A stretch of 59,879 nucleotides of DNA from Lichtheimia corymbifera B2541 (lineage: Eukaryota; Mucoromycota; Mucoromycetes; Mucorales; Lichtheimiaceae): contig JNEU01000631.1 of NCBI GenBank assembly GCA_000697475.1, positions 1 to 59,879 of the forward strand. The letters are read 5' to 3'. Below the pieces are notes generated by a model. It did not search any database and was not told where the DNA came from. It worked only from the letters and a program-made list of their open reading frames with translations. Positions 1 to 10,498 of the stretch are shown piece after piece. The position numbers were made by a program, and so were the translations under genes. Position 1 is the first letter of the stretch. Every line of letters starts with the position of its first letter.

Positions 1-826
1 GGCGTTATCCATTCTATACATCATACCATCAAAATCACGATCATGAAGGTAAAATCATCAGCTACCATAATAGATTAAAGGGTTACTCACTAAGAATGCC
101 ACATGTTATGTGGTTTCCAACTATTGCACCCTTTTTATCATGGGATGACCTGGCGATATTATTCATACAAAAGCGAGTATAATATTTACAAGTGAAATGA
201 ATTGCAAAGTATAGCATGTATGCTTTGTGCATAGTTGTAAATTGTGCATGTATACATGTGCCATGATGGATGCATTGCATGAAAGACTCGAGTGCAAAAA
301 TGGTGCGGGCATGGTGGATATATACACGTGACGTGATGAATGCGTTGCATGAAAGACCCGAATGCGAAAATGGTGCGGGTATGATGAATAATGCACGTGA
401 TATTATGCCAGCGAGGGCAGAAAGGTGCTGTGTTTATATCACTTCATATTATTGGCTGATCTGAGTATATGACTAGCATGCCTAGTTTTTTGGTGCGGGT
501 GAGATGGGATTTTGGTGCGGGCGTAGTAATTCCCTAAAACGTTGAATCATGAGGCTGATCCAAGATTCCCAATAAGCCCACATTTGGTAAACTGCCAGTA
601 TCATCATCATGGCATGCTCATTATTGTATCATGTTGACTAGTCGAAGATCGTTTTCTACCTACAAGAGACCACCACATCACGTACGTATTGATATTTATT
701 AGTGCTACTGACGCGTAGAGTCTAAAAGTAGTTGAACTAGCTGAAGTAATATCATTGCATAATCAATATTTGGGACAGGGGAAGGCGCTTTCTTTTTTCT
801 TTGTACCAGCTACTGGCGGGGAACTT
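1..826. other. gene-free left flank with short tandem repeats
   Basis: No coding region that I can support. It holds a two-copy ~70-bp tandem repeat (listed separately) and further copies of a TGGTGCGGG core at about 491 and 513. The right part is the presumed promoter of the nuclease gene that starts at 827. Confidence 0.5.
264..402. repeat. two-copy ~70-bp direct tandem repeat
   Basis: Copy 1 is about 264-333 and copy 2 about 334-402. Both carry GCATGAAAGAC, a TGGTGCGGG core (301 and 371) and a CACGTGA end. They differ by scattered substitutions, so the duplication is not recent. Confidence 0.7.
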
Positions 827-1755
827 ATGGGAAACGACAAGTCGACGACAACAACAGCGACAACGACATGGGGTGATGAGATTGTGCAAGCCATATGGCG
901 TCCCACTGTTGTCATTGTTGGCATTGGCATTCCTCTCGTCTACTTGGTTCGATCCAAGGTGATTGGCCACCGATTTCCAACAGCAGCTCATATCCCACCT
1001 GAAGTGTTCGGCCGTCAGCAGAAAATCCGTGGACGTGTGGTATCTGTAGGCGACAGTGACAATTTTCGACTTTATCATACACCTGGATGGGGATGGGGAT
1101 GGGCTCGTAAAGTACCAGTATCTCGCAAGGGTATATATCATTCTTGTGTCATTTCATACACGATATTCATTTTGGTTCACACTAGAACTCAGGAACCAAA
1201 CAATCGCAGTGCGGCTGGCTGGGATTGATGCTCCCGAGGTATAGTGAGAATTGGGTACCTATGCTTGAGTATTTACTCTTCTATATTAGGGTGCTCACTT
1301 TGGTATGCCAGCGCAAGAACTATCAAGTGAATCGAAATCATTCTTGACATCGTTGGTGCTTAACCGTATGGTCACTGTGCAATTATTAAGTCGAGACCAG
1401 TACAGCCGAGCAGTAAGTGTCTGTCGTTGTATCCCTTTTACAATGTCCTTGAACTATATATTTATCATGATATAGGTTGCCATGGCATATGTGAGGAAGC
1501 CACCATTTTTCCGCCTCAAAAATGTATCCGTTGAAATGTGTAGAGCAGGAATGGCAAGTCTATATGTGGCAAAAGGAGCGCAGTATGCGGATCAACTTGA
1601 GATTTTACAGAAGGCTGAGGCTCGAGCCAAGTAAGTGGTGAGATTACATCGAGTTGCCATGGAGACTAAAGGGTGGTATGCATAATAGACTTTTGAAAAA
1701 GGGCATCTGGGGTCTCAAAAGTTATGTATCTCCCGGCGAACATAAAGCAAAGTAA
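827..1755 (+). CDS. LCL3: LCL3-type membrane-anchored staphylococcal-nuclease-fold endonuclease
   Basis: Predicted 233-aa protein from five exons: 827-1130, 1186-1238, 1290-1412, 1476-1630 and 1689-1755. A transmembrane segment (about residues 26-41) precedes a staphylococcal nuclease (TNase) domain. The SNase active-site block RLAGIDAPE, which supplies the Arg, Asp and Glu, is encoded across exon 2, and RDQYSRAVA follows in exon 3. This size and layout match the fungal Lcl3 family, which is associated with mitochondria. An in-frame TTG lies upstream at 755, but the ATG at 827 sits just before the membrane anchor and is the sensible start. Divalent-cation-dependent nuclease activity is family knowledge, not something the sequence shows. 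Confidence 0.85.
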
Positions 1756-1893
1756 GTTCATGGATATCTTGCTCATTGCACGTGATTTTAACTCTGAGCT
1801 TTAGTTACTTGCGAGGCAATTCAAATAGCAAATAGAGCATGAAAATAAATTCTGTAATCTAATTCTCTCTGGCATACACACACTCTCTTCTAA

Positions 1894-3074
1894 ATGACTG
1901 GTATCGCATATACTCAGGTTACGAGCGAAAACTTTGAGACTGTCTATGAGGATATCATTGGCAAGATCGCCGCGGCCAAGTTTGTCGCCATGGACACGGA
2001 ATTCGTTGGTCCATGTCAAACGATCCATAAGCATATGGATCAGCGTTACTGCGAACTTGCCGGCATAGTCAAAAAGAGTGCCATGGTATCCGTCGGGATG
2101 TCTATCATGATGCCAGACGGCACTCTTGAAAGCTACGATGTCTTGCTTGTCAACCAGACCATGCACCAGGTGGATCCATCCAATCTGCTTTTTCTCGCTC
2201 ACCATGGATTTGACTTTAACCGCCAACTACGCTATGGCCTTGGTTACCGACCCGGGATATTCAATGTGTTGAATCGACCCAAGGAGATCAAGATCAAAAG
2301 GGGTGTGCGCGAACTTTGGGTGGATATTCATCGACAGCTACGCGCTCATCATGTGCCACTTGTCGTACACAATGGATTTATTGATTTGATGTACCTGTAT
2401 CACTCTTTTATCACTACATTGCCTGCCCAATTTCAACATTTTGTTGCGGATCTAGCCGATGCATTCCCTGGTGGCATTTACGATACCAAGTATATCGCTC
2501 GAAAGGTTCTCGATGAGGAAGTGAGTTTTCTCGCATATCTTTATTATCAATACATGCGTCGAGATAACAAGCGTAAGCGTGAAGAGCAAGATGACGATCA
2601 GGAACAGGCAACCAAAAAGCTACGTGATGACCCATCGTATATGACTCCTCCTATCTGCGATGATTATGCTGTAAGTGATACAAAAAATGAAGGAAAAAGG
2701 AGTCGTATTGAATTGTATGTTAGGCACGTGGATATTGTGAAGGTGGATACAAGTGTGTTTTTTCGCATGATCTAAACCGAATACTTGAACGCGATGAAAG
2801 CGTCCGTAACAGCAAGTCTAAGTCGAATTCACAGAGTATTGTGATACCCGTGCCAGAAACCAACGCACACAATGCATACTTTGATGCCTACATGACGGCG
2901 TATATTTTCAATCACATGACAACTATGATGGGCAAGGAAGCGATGGAAGAACAAATCGGCAAGCTTTATTTGATGCGTCTTGATTTTCCACTACGTCTTA
3001 TCAAAAGCCAATTTACGCATACCACTGAGGGATGGAACATTATGAAAAAGCATATCGACGAGAGCAAGCAATAA
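1894..3074 (+). CDS. TOE1: TOE1-like CAF1-family 3' exonuclease with CCCH zinc finger
   Basis: Two exons (1894-2670 and 2724-3074) give 375 aa. The first part is a DEDD deadenylase (CAF1) fold: MDTEF near residues 33-37 gives the first Asp-Glu pair, VVHNGFIDLMYLYHSF gives the middle Asp, and NAHNAYFDAYMTAYIF near the C-terminus gives the last His and Asp. A basic, acidic-mixed linker (KRKREEQDDD) resembles a nuclear localisation signal. A C-x8-C-x5-C-x3-H finger is completed exactly across the splice junction. DEDD plus CCCH is the architecture of TOE1, which trims 3' tails of small nuclear RNAs in Cajal bodies in animals. The gene converges on LSm5, with stop codons 23 bp apart. Confidence 0.88.
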
Positions 3075-3097
3075 ATTTATTCGTATACCCAAATCTC

Positions 3098-3594
3098 CTA
3101 CACAGGACCAGTGCCTCCAGGAATCAACTATTCAACATACGTTTTGTCAATGCATCATTTACCTATATTGCCTTTGTTTTATCCCTACCGTACAAATATT
3201 GTTTCCATTCAATAAAATCTGATCCAACTTGTTTGTCTTGTATCCTTGAGGGGTGTTTTCGCTATTGGTCATGTCAACCATCCGTAGCAACGATCGTACT
3301 CGCCATATACACTTACTACTCAGTTACATCCTCCAACACCATATCTATTCATTGCGTAATGATGTTATATCACAAGTTGCTGGATATGCTGACGCGGCTC
3401 TGGATCTCTGACTTACTGACATAATCGTCAAAACCAAGCAATTTGCCGGTAAATTCCTTTTCAGTTTTCATAACCACCCAGATCTGGGATCCGATGCACT
3501 TGTCAATAAGCTCTATCAGAAGCAAATGTAAGCGATTGAGTTGTCGTAGCGTGCAATGGCCTATAACACTACCTAAAGGCAATAGCTGGGACAT
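3098..3594 (-). CDS. LSM5: U6 snRNA-associated Sm-like protein LSm5
   Basis: Five very short exons on the minus strand (3594-3573, 3512-3417, 3344-3317, 3261-3189, 3127-3098) join to an 82-aa protein. It starts MSQLLPLELIDKCIGS and continues with the Sm1 motif around GKLLGFDDYVNMVLEDV and the Sm2 motif KLDQILLNGNNI. It ends in PGGTGPV, which aligns residue for residue with the LSm5 tail. All four introns have GT-AG ends and pyrimidine-rich 3' sites. LSm5 is a ring subunit of the LSm2-8 (U6 snRNA) and LSm1-7 (mRNA decay) complexes. The exons are so small that simple ORF calling misses the gene. The convergent TOE1 gene ends 23 bp away. Confidence 0.9.
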
Positions 3595-4031
3595 AGGATA
3601 ATAGTGAAAGAAGTACAGCGGCAGCACCAAATTGGAATCCAGTGACTCGATATGGGCGCTGGCGTGCATGGATCGCGTTATATAGCCCTTTCACACATAT
3701 ACAACATTTCTCTCCACAACCCTTATGCGAATAAATGTGTGTGTGTGTGTGTGTGTGTTTAAGCGTATAATTGAAAGTTGATATCGACAGACTTAAAAAG
3801 TATATCAATAGAGGATAACGTACAGTTGGGGTAAAAGGGAGAAAAGAGGGAGAAAAGGGTGATTTGTTAAAGGGAAAAAGAGGGAACAAGATCAATAAAG
3901 AGAGATTGATTGGAAATCGATTGATTCTAGTACTGGATAGGTCAATTGGCAGATGATAAAAGAGAAATAAAGAGAGGGAGAGAAAGAGGTGAAGAGGGAA
4001 ATTGGAATAAGAGGACTGATAGGACGGCATT
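3595..4031. promoter_or_regulatory. LSm5 upstream region with (GT)n microsatellite
   Basis: The segment separates the LSm5 start from the Rsr1 stop, both on the minus strand. A perfect GT/TG run of about 23 bp lies at 3736-3758. A purine-rich (GA-type) stretch at about 3838-4000 reads as pyrimidine-rich on the LSm5 coding strand. No coding region is supported. Confidence 0.5.
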
Positions 4032-4714
4032 TTAGAGAACCAAACACTTGAGCTTTTTCTTGTGCTTATCCTTGCCGGGTATCTGGTTGTTGATTTGTCT
4101 AACAAGGTCGTAAAAGACTTCGTTTACGTTGGTGCAGAAACGAGCAGAGGTTTCATAGAATGGTTTTCCGCCCCATTGACGCGACAGCATCATGGCTTGT
4201 TCTCGTGAGACCATACGTTCATCTTCCAAATCACACTTGTTGCCAACTAATACCATAGGTACCTATACACATGTTCCAGACGTTAATGTATCCAAAAGGT
4301 GTTTTGACATGTATATTTCTCTTACATTGTCCGATTCCTTGACGCGCAAAATCTGTTCTCGCAACTCATGGAGGTCATTCAGTGTCACCATACTCGTGAT
4401 AGAAAAGACGAGGAGGAATCCTTGGCCATTCTTCATATACAAGTCTCGCATAGCCGTAAACTGCTCCGTACCAGCAGTATCGAGGATTTCAAGCATGCAT
4501 TGATTGCCGTCCACTTCGACTTGCTTTCGATACGAATCTTCGATCGTTGGATCATATTTCTCGACGAATATCGACTGCACAAACTGAACGGTCTATAAGA
4601 AAAATATCAATCAATACAACTTTCAGGGATAATCATGTGCTCTGTTCAGTAACCTACCAACGCCGATTTACCAACACCACCGGATCCAAGCACGACAAGC
4701 TTAAATTCTCTCAT
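4032..4714 (-). CDS. RSR1: Rap1/Rsr1-type Ras small GTPase
   Basis: Three exons (4714-4658, 4592-4326, 4262-4032) encode 184 aa. The P-loop is GSGGVGKS (about residues 10-17) and the effector region is YDPTIEDSY. Switch II is [15 protein letters not shown], carrying the Thr typical of Rap at the position of Ras Gln61. NKCD and ETSA complete the guanine-binding motifs. The C-terminus is polybasic and ends in CLVL, a CaaL box expected to be geranylgeranylated. This is the Rap/Krev/Rsr1 family, which marks polarity sites in fungi. The first exon, with the P-loop, is only 57 nt. A canonical Ras is less likely because of the Thr and the CaaL ending. Confidence 0.9.
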
Positions 4715-5237
4715 CGATGGCTAATTAGCTACAAGTTCATAAACAACGTCTCGTCAACATGATGTCTCGCGTGTAATGGCAAATGGAAAATATTCTTGGA
4801 GCTTACAATGAGGGAACGAGCCCAAAGAAAGGGAAAAAAGTTATAAAAAGAGAGATAAAAAGAGAGAGGGGCAAAACTAAAGTGGGCCTCTCAGCTCGCG
4901 CTGCTATAGCCCAGCCGAGGAGTTACTACATTTGCTCTTACTTCTCCTGGCAACGACATCCAATGAAATTTAGTGCTACAACAGCCGATGATCCAAGCTG
5001 GACAAGAAGAGGGCAACCTCTGCATGATAGATTATGACTTTACAACTGATCACCCCTTCTTTTATTACAATTAAAATGCTGCTATACCTGATCCAATGAT
5101 AAAGTGGACGCCTATTAAATGATAAACTACTTGACAACAATGACAGCAATGATAACAATGACGATATCTTGTGCTTTATGTCGGCTGCATGCTGTCTAGT
5201 CATCAATGTTGCCTATATATGATACAGCCTAGTGCTA
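4715..5237. other. intergenic, Rsr1 promoter and tropomyosin 3' side
   Basis: No supported gene. It contains an A/G-rich stretch at about 4815-4880, pyrimidine-rich on the Rsr1 strand. Such tracts recur close upstream of start codons in this window. Confidence 0.4.
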
Positions 5238-5738
5238 TCAAACACCTTCCAATTGGCGCTCTAGCTCATCCATCTCAGCTTTGGCCCCTTTGTATCTGTT
5301 ATTCATTTCTTCATGTTCCGCTTCTTTGGCTTCAATGGTTTGCTGCAGCGTTTCCATCTTTTTCTCTAGCAGTTCAGCACGTTCCTTGGCTTCTTGCCAC
5401 CTATCCATGCGCACATGCATCAATATCTTATACCACTTATACACCATTAAACCAAAAATGACATACTTTTCGGTCATTTGTTGATTCTGACTCTGCTTTT
5501 CGTCCAGTTGCTCCTGCAGCGACTTCACCCTTAAAGCCAACGACTTTTGTTCATGACCTTTACGGATATCTTCCGTCTCGAGTTGTTTAACTTTCGCAGC
5601 GGCTTCTTCAGCTTGTGTGTTAGCAGCCTCAATCTCGGCTCGCATTTGTGCGATTCTCTTAAATGAATAAGCTTTATGTTGAATTCAATATGTCATTTTA
5701 TTATTCATCATGCTTATTACCTCTTTGAATCGTTCCAT
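5238..5738 (-). CDS. TPM: short fungal tropomyosin
   Basis: Three exons (5738-5721, 5657-5467, 5400-5238) join to 123 aa, essentially one unbroken coiled coil. The N-terminus MERFKERIAQMRAEIEAAN and the following AEEAAAKVKQLE are typical of fungal tropomyosins, as is the C-terminal MDELERQLEG. The protein polymerises head to tail along formin-nucleated actin cables and controls myosin access (family knowledge). Yeast Tpm2 and fission yeast Cdc8 are 161 aa and yeast Tpm1 is 199 aa. This product is about 38 residues shorter, the length of one actin-binding period. Both introns (63 and 66 nt) are too short to hide the missing segment. Upstream lies a divergent promoter shared with UBL3. Confidence 0.85.
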
Positions 5739-6408
5739 GATATATATTGACAACAGCTGTGGCTGGTAGAAAAAGATAAAGTGAAAAAAGAGAGGTGATG
5801 CATGGAGCTGATGCGCAACTAGAAAATAAGGGACACAATTCTGCACTGATGACAGCTTTGTTTGGAATGAAAGAATGAATAAGTGTCTCCCACGCTCCAA
5901 ACAACCATTGCTCAAACATGGACAAGTTTTGATCAATAATGGTTAGATTGAACAAGCCTACATATATGGACCCAGTAAACGTTACGTGGCTCATCAACAC
6001 AATTAAATTTGCACAGCAGCCTCCGCTGTTTCGCTTTGCATGAATTGATTGTCTCAGCTGGTTTTTTTTTTTTGCTTCGCACCACCTCTTGTGAGCATGC
6101 TCACAATGAAACTCCTCACGCATAACAAAAAGCATTTTGTGTTGCCACGACCTCCTGCCGTAGACCACTTACTACCACGAAAGAGCTTAAATTCGAATAT
6201 GATACAACAAACGTATCGATGCATGTACAAGACAACGGCGACGACGAGGTTGTGGTCGTGATCCTCAAGACCCAGCACATTATAGAGTTGTTTTCGCATG
6301 GCAGGCGGAGATTATATAGCCATAGCTATGTGAATTTCCTGTGCCGGACCACTGCAAGTCGCGATCCACATGTAGCTTATCTCTTTTTCTTTCCTTCTTT
6401 CTCTTTCC
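5739..6408. promoter_or_regulatory. divergent promoter, tropomyosin and UBL3
   Basis: A 670-bp region separates two divergent start codons. A strongly pyrimidine-rich tract (about 6380-6408, ending TTTCCATGG) directly precedes the UBL3 ATG, and a T-run lies at about 6061-6074. No ORF here has family similarity. Confidence 0.45.
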
Positions 6409-7084
6409 ATGGCTTCTTTACAAGAACAACAAGATATGACTGAGTTACAATCTGCTGTGGATTCTACGGCATATTCTCCTATTCAACCACCCATAAAAGA
6501 TACCACGGATACCCATGACGACGACACGAATGACACTACCAACACTGATCACGACCATGACACTGAGGAATCGAAGATCCCGCTTGACATTGTACGACTC
6601 ACTTTATTGATGGTTTCTGGAAAGAGGCATACATATGATTTTCGCCCAAGTACAAGTATTCTGGACGTGAAGAAGCATGTTATGGAAGGGTGGCCGCAAG
6701 GTAAGGGATGCGCTTGAATGTATCCATGCAATCAACCTTAAAAAGGAAAGTTAGAATGGGGAAACAATACCATCAAGTCCTTACAGCATATTGAATTACT
6801 CTATCTCGGAAAGTTCCTTACCAACAGCAGTACCCTTGAATGTAAAAAAGATATATCTCACTGGAAATGCTCGTTCTTATTAACCTTTTCATGCAACAGC
6901 TAATCGATTACATGGCGGCGATTCGTTCACAGTCCATTTACTGATACGGGAGCATCAATCCAAATCACTCGAAGGTGAGAATGAAGAATATAATACACAA
7001 TGTTGTTTATTCAATATGGATGAAAAAGTAGATGCAAAGAATACAGAGTCAAGAACTCGGTGCAAATGCTGTATTATACTATGA
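6409..7084 (+). CDS. UBL3: UBL3-like membrane-anchored ubiquitin-fold protein
   Basis: Four exons (6409-6700, 6755-6841, 6900-6974, 7032-7084) give 168 aa. An acidic, His/Asp/Thr-rich N-terminus of about 60 residues precedes a ubiquitin-like domain. That domain contains LLMVSGKRHTYDF, DVKKHVMEGWPQEW, IELLYLGKFL and FTVHLLIREH, in the order seen in UBL3/MUB proteins. The protein ends in CKCCIIL, a prenylation-type CaaX box preceded by another Cys, like the CCVIL end of animal UBL3. UBL3 is prenylated, sits on membranes and directs cargo to small extracellular vesicles in animals; a fungal role is inferred only. The last exon is found only by splicing to the CaaX end. Confidence 0.87.
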
Positions 7085-7218
7085 TTACCACCACCACCTC
7101 CTCCTCTTATATCTTGTTCAAGTTCTGCATATCAACTACTACTGCTAATATCATATCCACCATGACCGCGTGATGTTTGTGCTTTGTTTAATGAATGCAA
7201 CCAACGGCAGCAGCTGAT

Positions 7219-7500
7219 TTATCTTGGGCTACTACGATGTTCCAGTTCATGGAGTTGCTCAACTTGCTCCGGTGTACCTTCATTTTCGATTTTGCGCACA
7301 AGATGAGGATAACAATCCCAACATGGTTCTTCCTTTTCTTGTTTGGGTGTTGGGATCTTGATTGCTTGCTTCTTTCCACATTGGCAATTCTTCTGGTGTG
7401 GCTCCTTGTTATCTTGATTTGATTTGGGAGAGTTCATTGTTTCTCGATAAAGCATCGGATGTATAAAAGCATCTTGGGTATTATTGTTGTTTTCGTTCAT
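7219..7500 (-). CDS. small Cys-containing protein, unrecognised
   Basis: An open frame of 93 codons on the minus strand, convergent with UBL3. It is hydrophilic, with an Asn-rich start, a CQC pair, a Lys/Pro/Glu-rich middle and a CWDC pair followed by a Glu-rich helix-like end. The C-x-C plus C-x2-C spacing could bind a metal. No signal peptide or membrane segment is visible, and I recognise no family. It may be a real small gene or a chance ORF. Confidence 0.35.
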   Translation of the reverse strand: MNENNNNTQDAFIHPMLYRETMNSPKSNQDNKEPHQKNCQCGKKQAIKIPTPKQEKEEPCWDCYPHLVRKIENEGTPEQVEQLHELEHRSSPR

Positions 7501-7846
7501 TTGAGGAGGAAAGAAAAAGAAAGTGTCTGCATTTGTCTCATGCGTGTGTGTGATAAAAAAATCTCCAAAACACCAGGTTTTGTGATGGTCTCAGCTGATT
7601 CTGTAGGGGTGCTGAGGTGACCATTCCATCCGCCAATCAAATTGAATGCATTGTTCTGCAGAGAAAAAAAGAAAGTGAATCCCACCTCGAATCAGGAGAT
7701 ATAAAAGTATGCGGTCCTCTTATACAAAGCAATGGGATACCAGTAGTTTGCCAAATCACACATTAGATAGAAATTTGTTATAGTTGAGCGCACGTGATAT
7801 TATTACTACTTTTTCAGTGCAAGAAAATAAGAATGGAGAAAATAAG
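7501..7846. other. intergenic with CACGTG box
   Basis: No gene is supported. A CACGTG (E-box) hexamer sits at 7791-7796. The segment lies between the small minus-strand ORF and the 3' end of the aldehyde dehydrogenase gene. Confidence 0.35.
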
Positions 7847-9998
7847 CTAAAGGTTTGCCTTGATGAGATCAAGTACGGCCTTGGCCTTGGCAGCATAACT
7901 GGGATTATACATCATGTTAATCAATCCTTGTAAGAAAGTGAAGCTCTTAGTCAAGCTGTCGATAGGATAATCGAGAATGGGGGGAATAGGCGTCTTGACA
8001 AATGGAATACGATCAATGGTTACAGCCTTGGGAACACAGAGTCCGCGAAGACCTTCAACACCAGCCTAAATAAAATCATGTGAGCAACCAGCAAACCCTT
8101 GTCCCAAAAGTATCAGTCCACTTACAAAGCGACCATAGCCGGAAATACCAACACCGCCGAATGGGAGACTCTGGCACAAGTAATTGACTGCAAAGTCGTT
8201 GACATTGGTCATGCCAACCTTAAGCTGCAAGCACATGCGCTCCGCCAAGGACTTATCAGCAGAGAACACGGATGAACCGAGACCATAAGGACAGGCATTG
8301 GCCACACGTACAGCATCCTCAGGACCAGTATGTTTCATAATCACCATGATAGGAGCGAATGCTTCTTCGTTGGCAATAGCCATATCGGGTGTCACATCCA
8401 CAAGAAGAGTAGGTTCAAAGTATTGGCCATGGATGTGCTTAGGATGATGATAACGTTTGCCACCTTTCAAAAGGCGTGCACCACGAGAAACGGCTTCTTG
8501 AACAAGTCCTTCCAATTTTTCAAACTATGGTAAAATAGACATTTGTATATCAATACTACTGAGGTTCCGTGGCATTCCCAATGTTATCTTACCTGATTGC
8601 CCATGGTCTGTGCACCACAATCCACTCCATTACCATCTGCCAAGACCGATCCTTGACGAAGTTTGGCAATACGTTGGTCCATTTCTTCAACCACCTTGTC
8701 ATAGATCTCGGCAGCCACGATAATACGCTCGATACCAATGCAGTTTTGACCACAGTTTTGAAAGACGCCACGCATCAAAACAGGAATGGCTTGGTTGAGA
8801 TCAGCATCCTTCAGCAAGATAGCGGCATCCTTGCCACCCAATTCCAAAAGACAGGGGACGAGATGATCACAGGCATTGCGTTGCACCAGTTTACCAACAC
8901 CAGGAGAACCAATAAAAGTGACATGATTGACACCGCATCGTACCACTTCCTCGCCCACATCAGCAAAACCAGTAAGCATTTGGACAAGCTCAGGATCATG
9001 ACCATGGACCTCGAGACATTTTTGAATGATCTTGTGATAGTATTGAGTAGACCAAGCGACATATTCAGAAGCCTTGACAATGATACCATTGCCAGACATC
9101 AAAGCAGAAATAACAGGACCCAGAGCATTGTGGAAACTATCATCAACATGTATAAGACTGTTGGATCCATTTCTTTCCTTCCTCTTTTTTTTCTCACTTA
9201 CGGATAGTTCCAGCTCACCAAGGCAGCAACAACACCCATAGGCTGATAAACAATCTTTGCATGCTTGTACATCATCATAAGACCAGGATCACGGTAGTCG
9301 GGAGCAAGTACGGATTCACCATTATCGATTGTCCAACGTAATTTGGCGCAAGTGGTAATCACTTCACCAAGAGAGGCATCCACCACTATCATGATGATAA
9401 CCTTAGGTTAATATCGCGTTCCAAATATGAATAATGGGAATAAACACTTGCTTGTTTTGCCAGTATCCCGGCATCCAACGCGACAGATCGCTTCTTGGTT
9501 CTCGAGTACGAAATCCAACAGACTATTCAACACTGCACGGCGTTCCTCAAACGTAGTCTTCGCCCATTTCTTTTGTGCGTTCTGTGCCTTTGCATAAGCT
9601 TCACGGACTTGTTCAATACTTGGTGACGGGATATTGCCGAGATGATAACCAGTAGCCGGGTCATAGCACACAATGTCATTCGAGCTAGTATCCTATAGCG
9701 GGTGACATGAGTATAGACGTATACCAAATGCATAAATAATAAAGATGCTTACGCGAATGGAGGGATTCTCAAGCACAGGGCCCTTCCAAGAAGGATCGGC
9801 CTCTATCATTTCAAGTGAGTTGTTGGGGGTCATGGTCATCCAAACGCGAGGGGTATTTTTTTTTGTCTTACCAGTAGGAACAGGTACTTTAAAGTGTTTG
9901 CTCTTTGGTTGAGATAGCCATGATAAAAACAGCCAGCTTGCGAGAGCACCCACAGCCACCGTGGCCCACTGCGTAGTGGTAACTTGGGATAGATCCAT
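7847..9998 (-). CDS. membrane-anchored aldehyde dehydrogenase (Msc7-like)
   Basis: Six exons (9998-9753, 9692-9452, 9385-9202, 9136-8593, 8524-8126, 8065-7847) encode about 610 aa. An N-terminal hydrophobic segment (WATVAVGALASWLFLSWL) anchors a full aldehyde dehydrogenase domain. Its landmarks are PMGVVAALVSWNYPFHN, GSPGVGKLV in the coenzyme fold, ELGGKDAAI with the general-base Glu, GQNCIG with the catalytic Cys, and EEAFAPIM. It oxidises an aldehyde to an acid with NAD(P). Length and anchor resemble yeast Msc7 and plant or fungal fatty-aldehyde-type ALDHs; the substrate is unknown. The second intron has a GC donor (ACAA|GCAAGT); only that join restores the family sequence KTMVDASLGE. Confidence 0.88.
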
Positions 9999-10498
9999 AT
10001 GTGGGTGAGTGAGTGAGTGAGAGAGAGGAGCGAAGGCCTAATAACATACCTCAAATCAACTAGCGCTTGCACTCCGATAGAATGATGGTGCTGCTATCTG
10101 ATGATTGACATCCCATCCGAATGAGTGTGTACTTAGAGAGCCAAGTCTCTGCCATTCTTTTCATGCAAATGTGTAATAAAACAATGCCTTTGGTTATGTT
10201 ATTATCTACTTTTGTGATAATCAGTTGTGTTTGACTGGCAAGGAAGGGTTCATTTACACGAAGTGATGGTGGTGTTTTATTATATGATGCAATGATCCGA
10301 TTGACTCTTCTCTATCATTACACAAACGAATCATCATTATCCGACATGATATAGCACCAACGACAAGTGTATATAAAAAAGGATTCAAATAGCCAGACTC
10401 GTAGTCTTCCCTTTGCTCGGCAATCGCATTTTCCCGTCTCCGCCAATCTCTGCTAGCTTCTTTCTTCTCTCTCTCGCTTTTGTTCATCAAACTGTCCG
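9999..10498. promoter_or_regulatory. divergent promoter, ALDH and PP2C
   Basis: A 500-bp region between two divergent start codons. A pyrimidine-rich tract (about 10455-10480) precedes the phosphatase ATG. A short GA/GT repeat (about 10002-10028) is the corresponding tract on the ALDH side. Confidence 0.45.
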
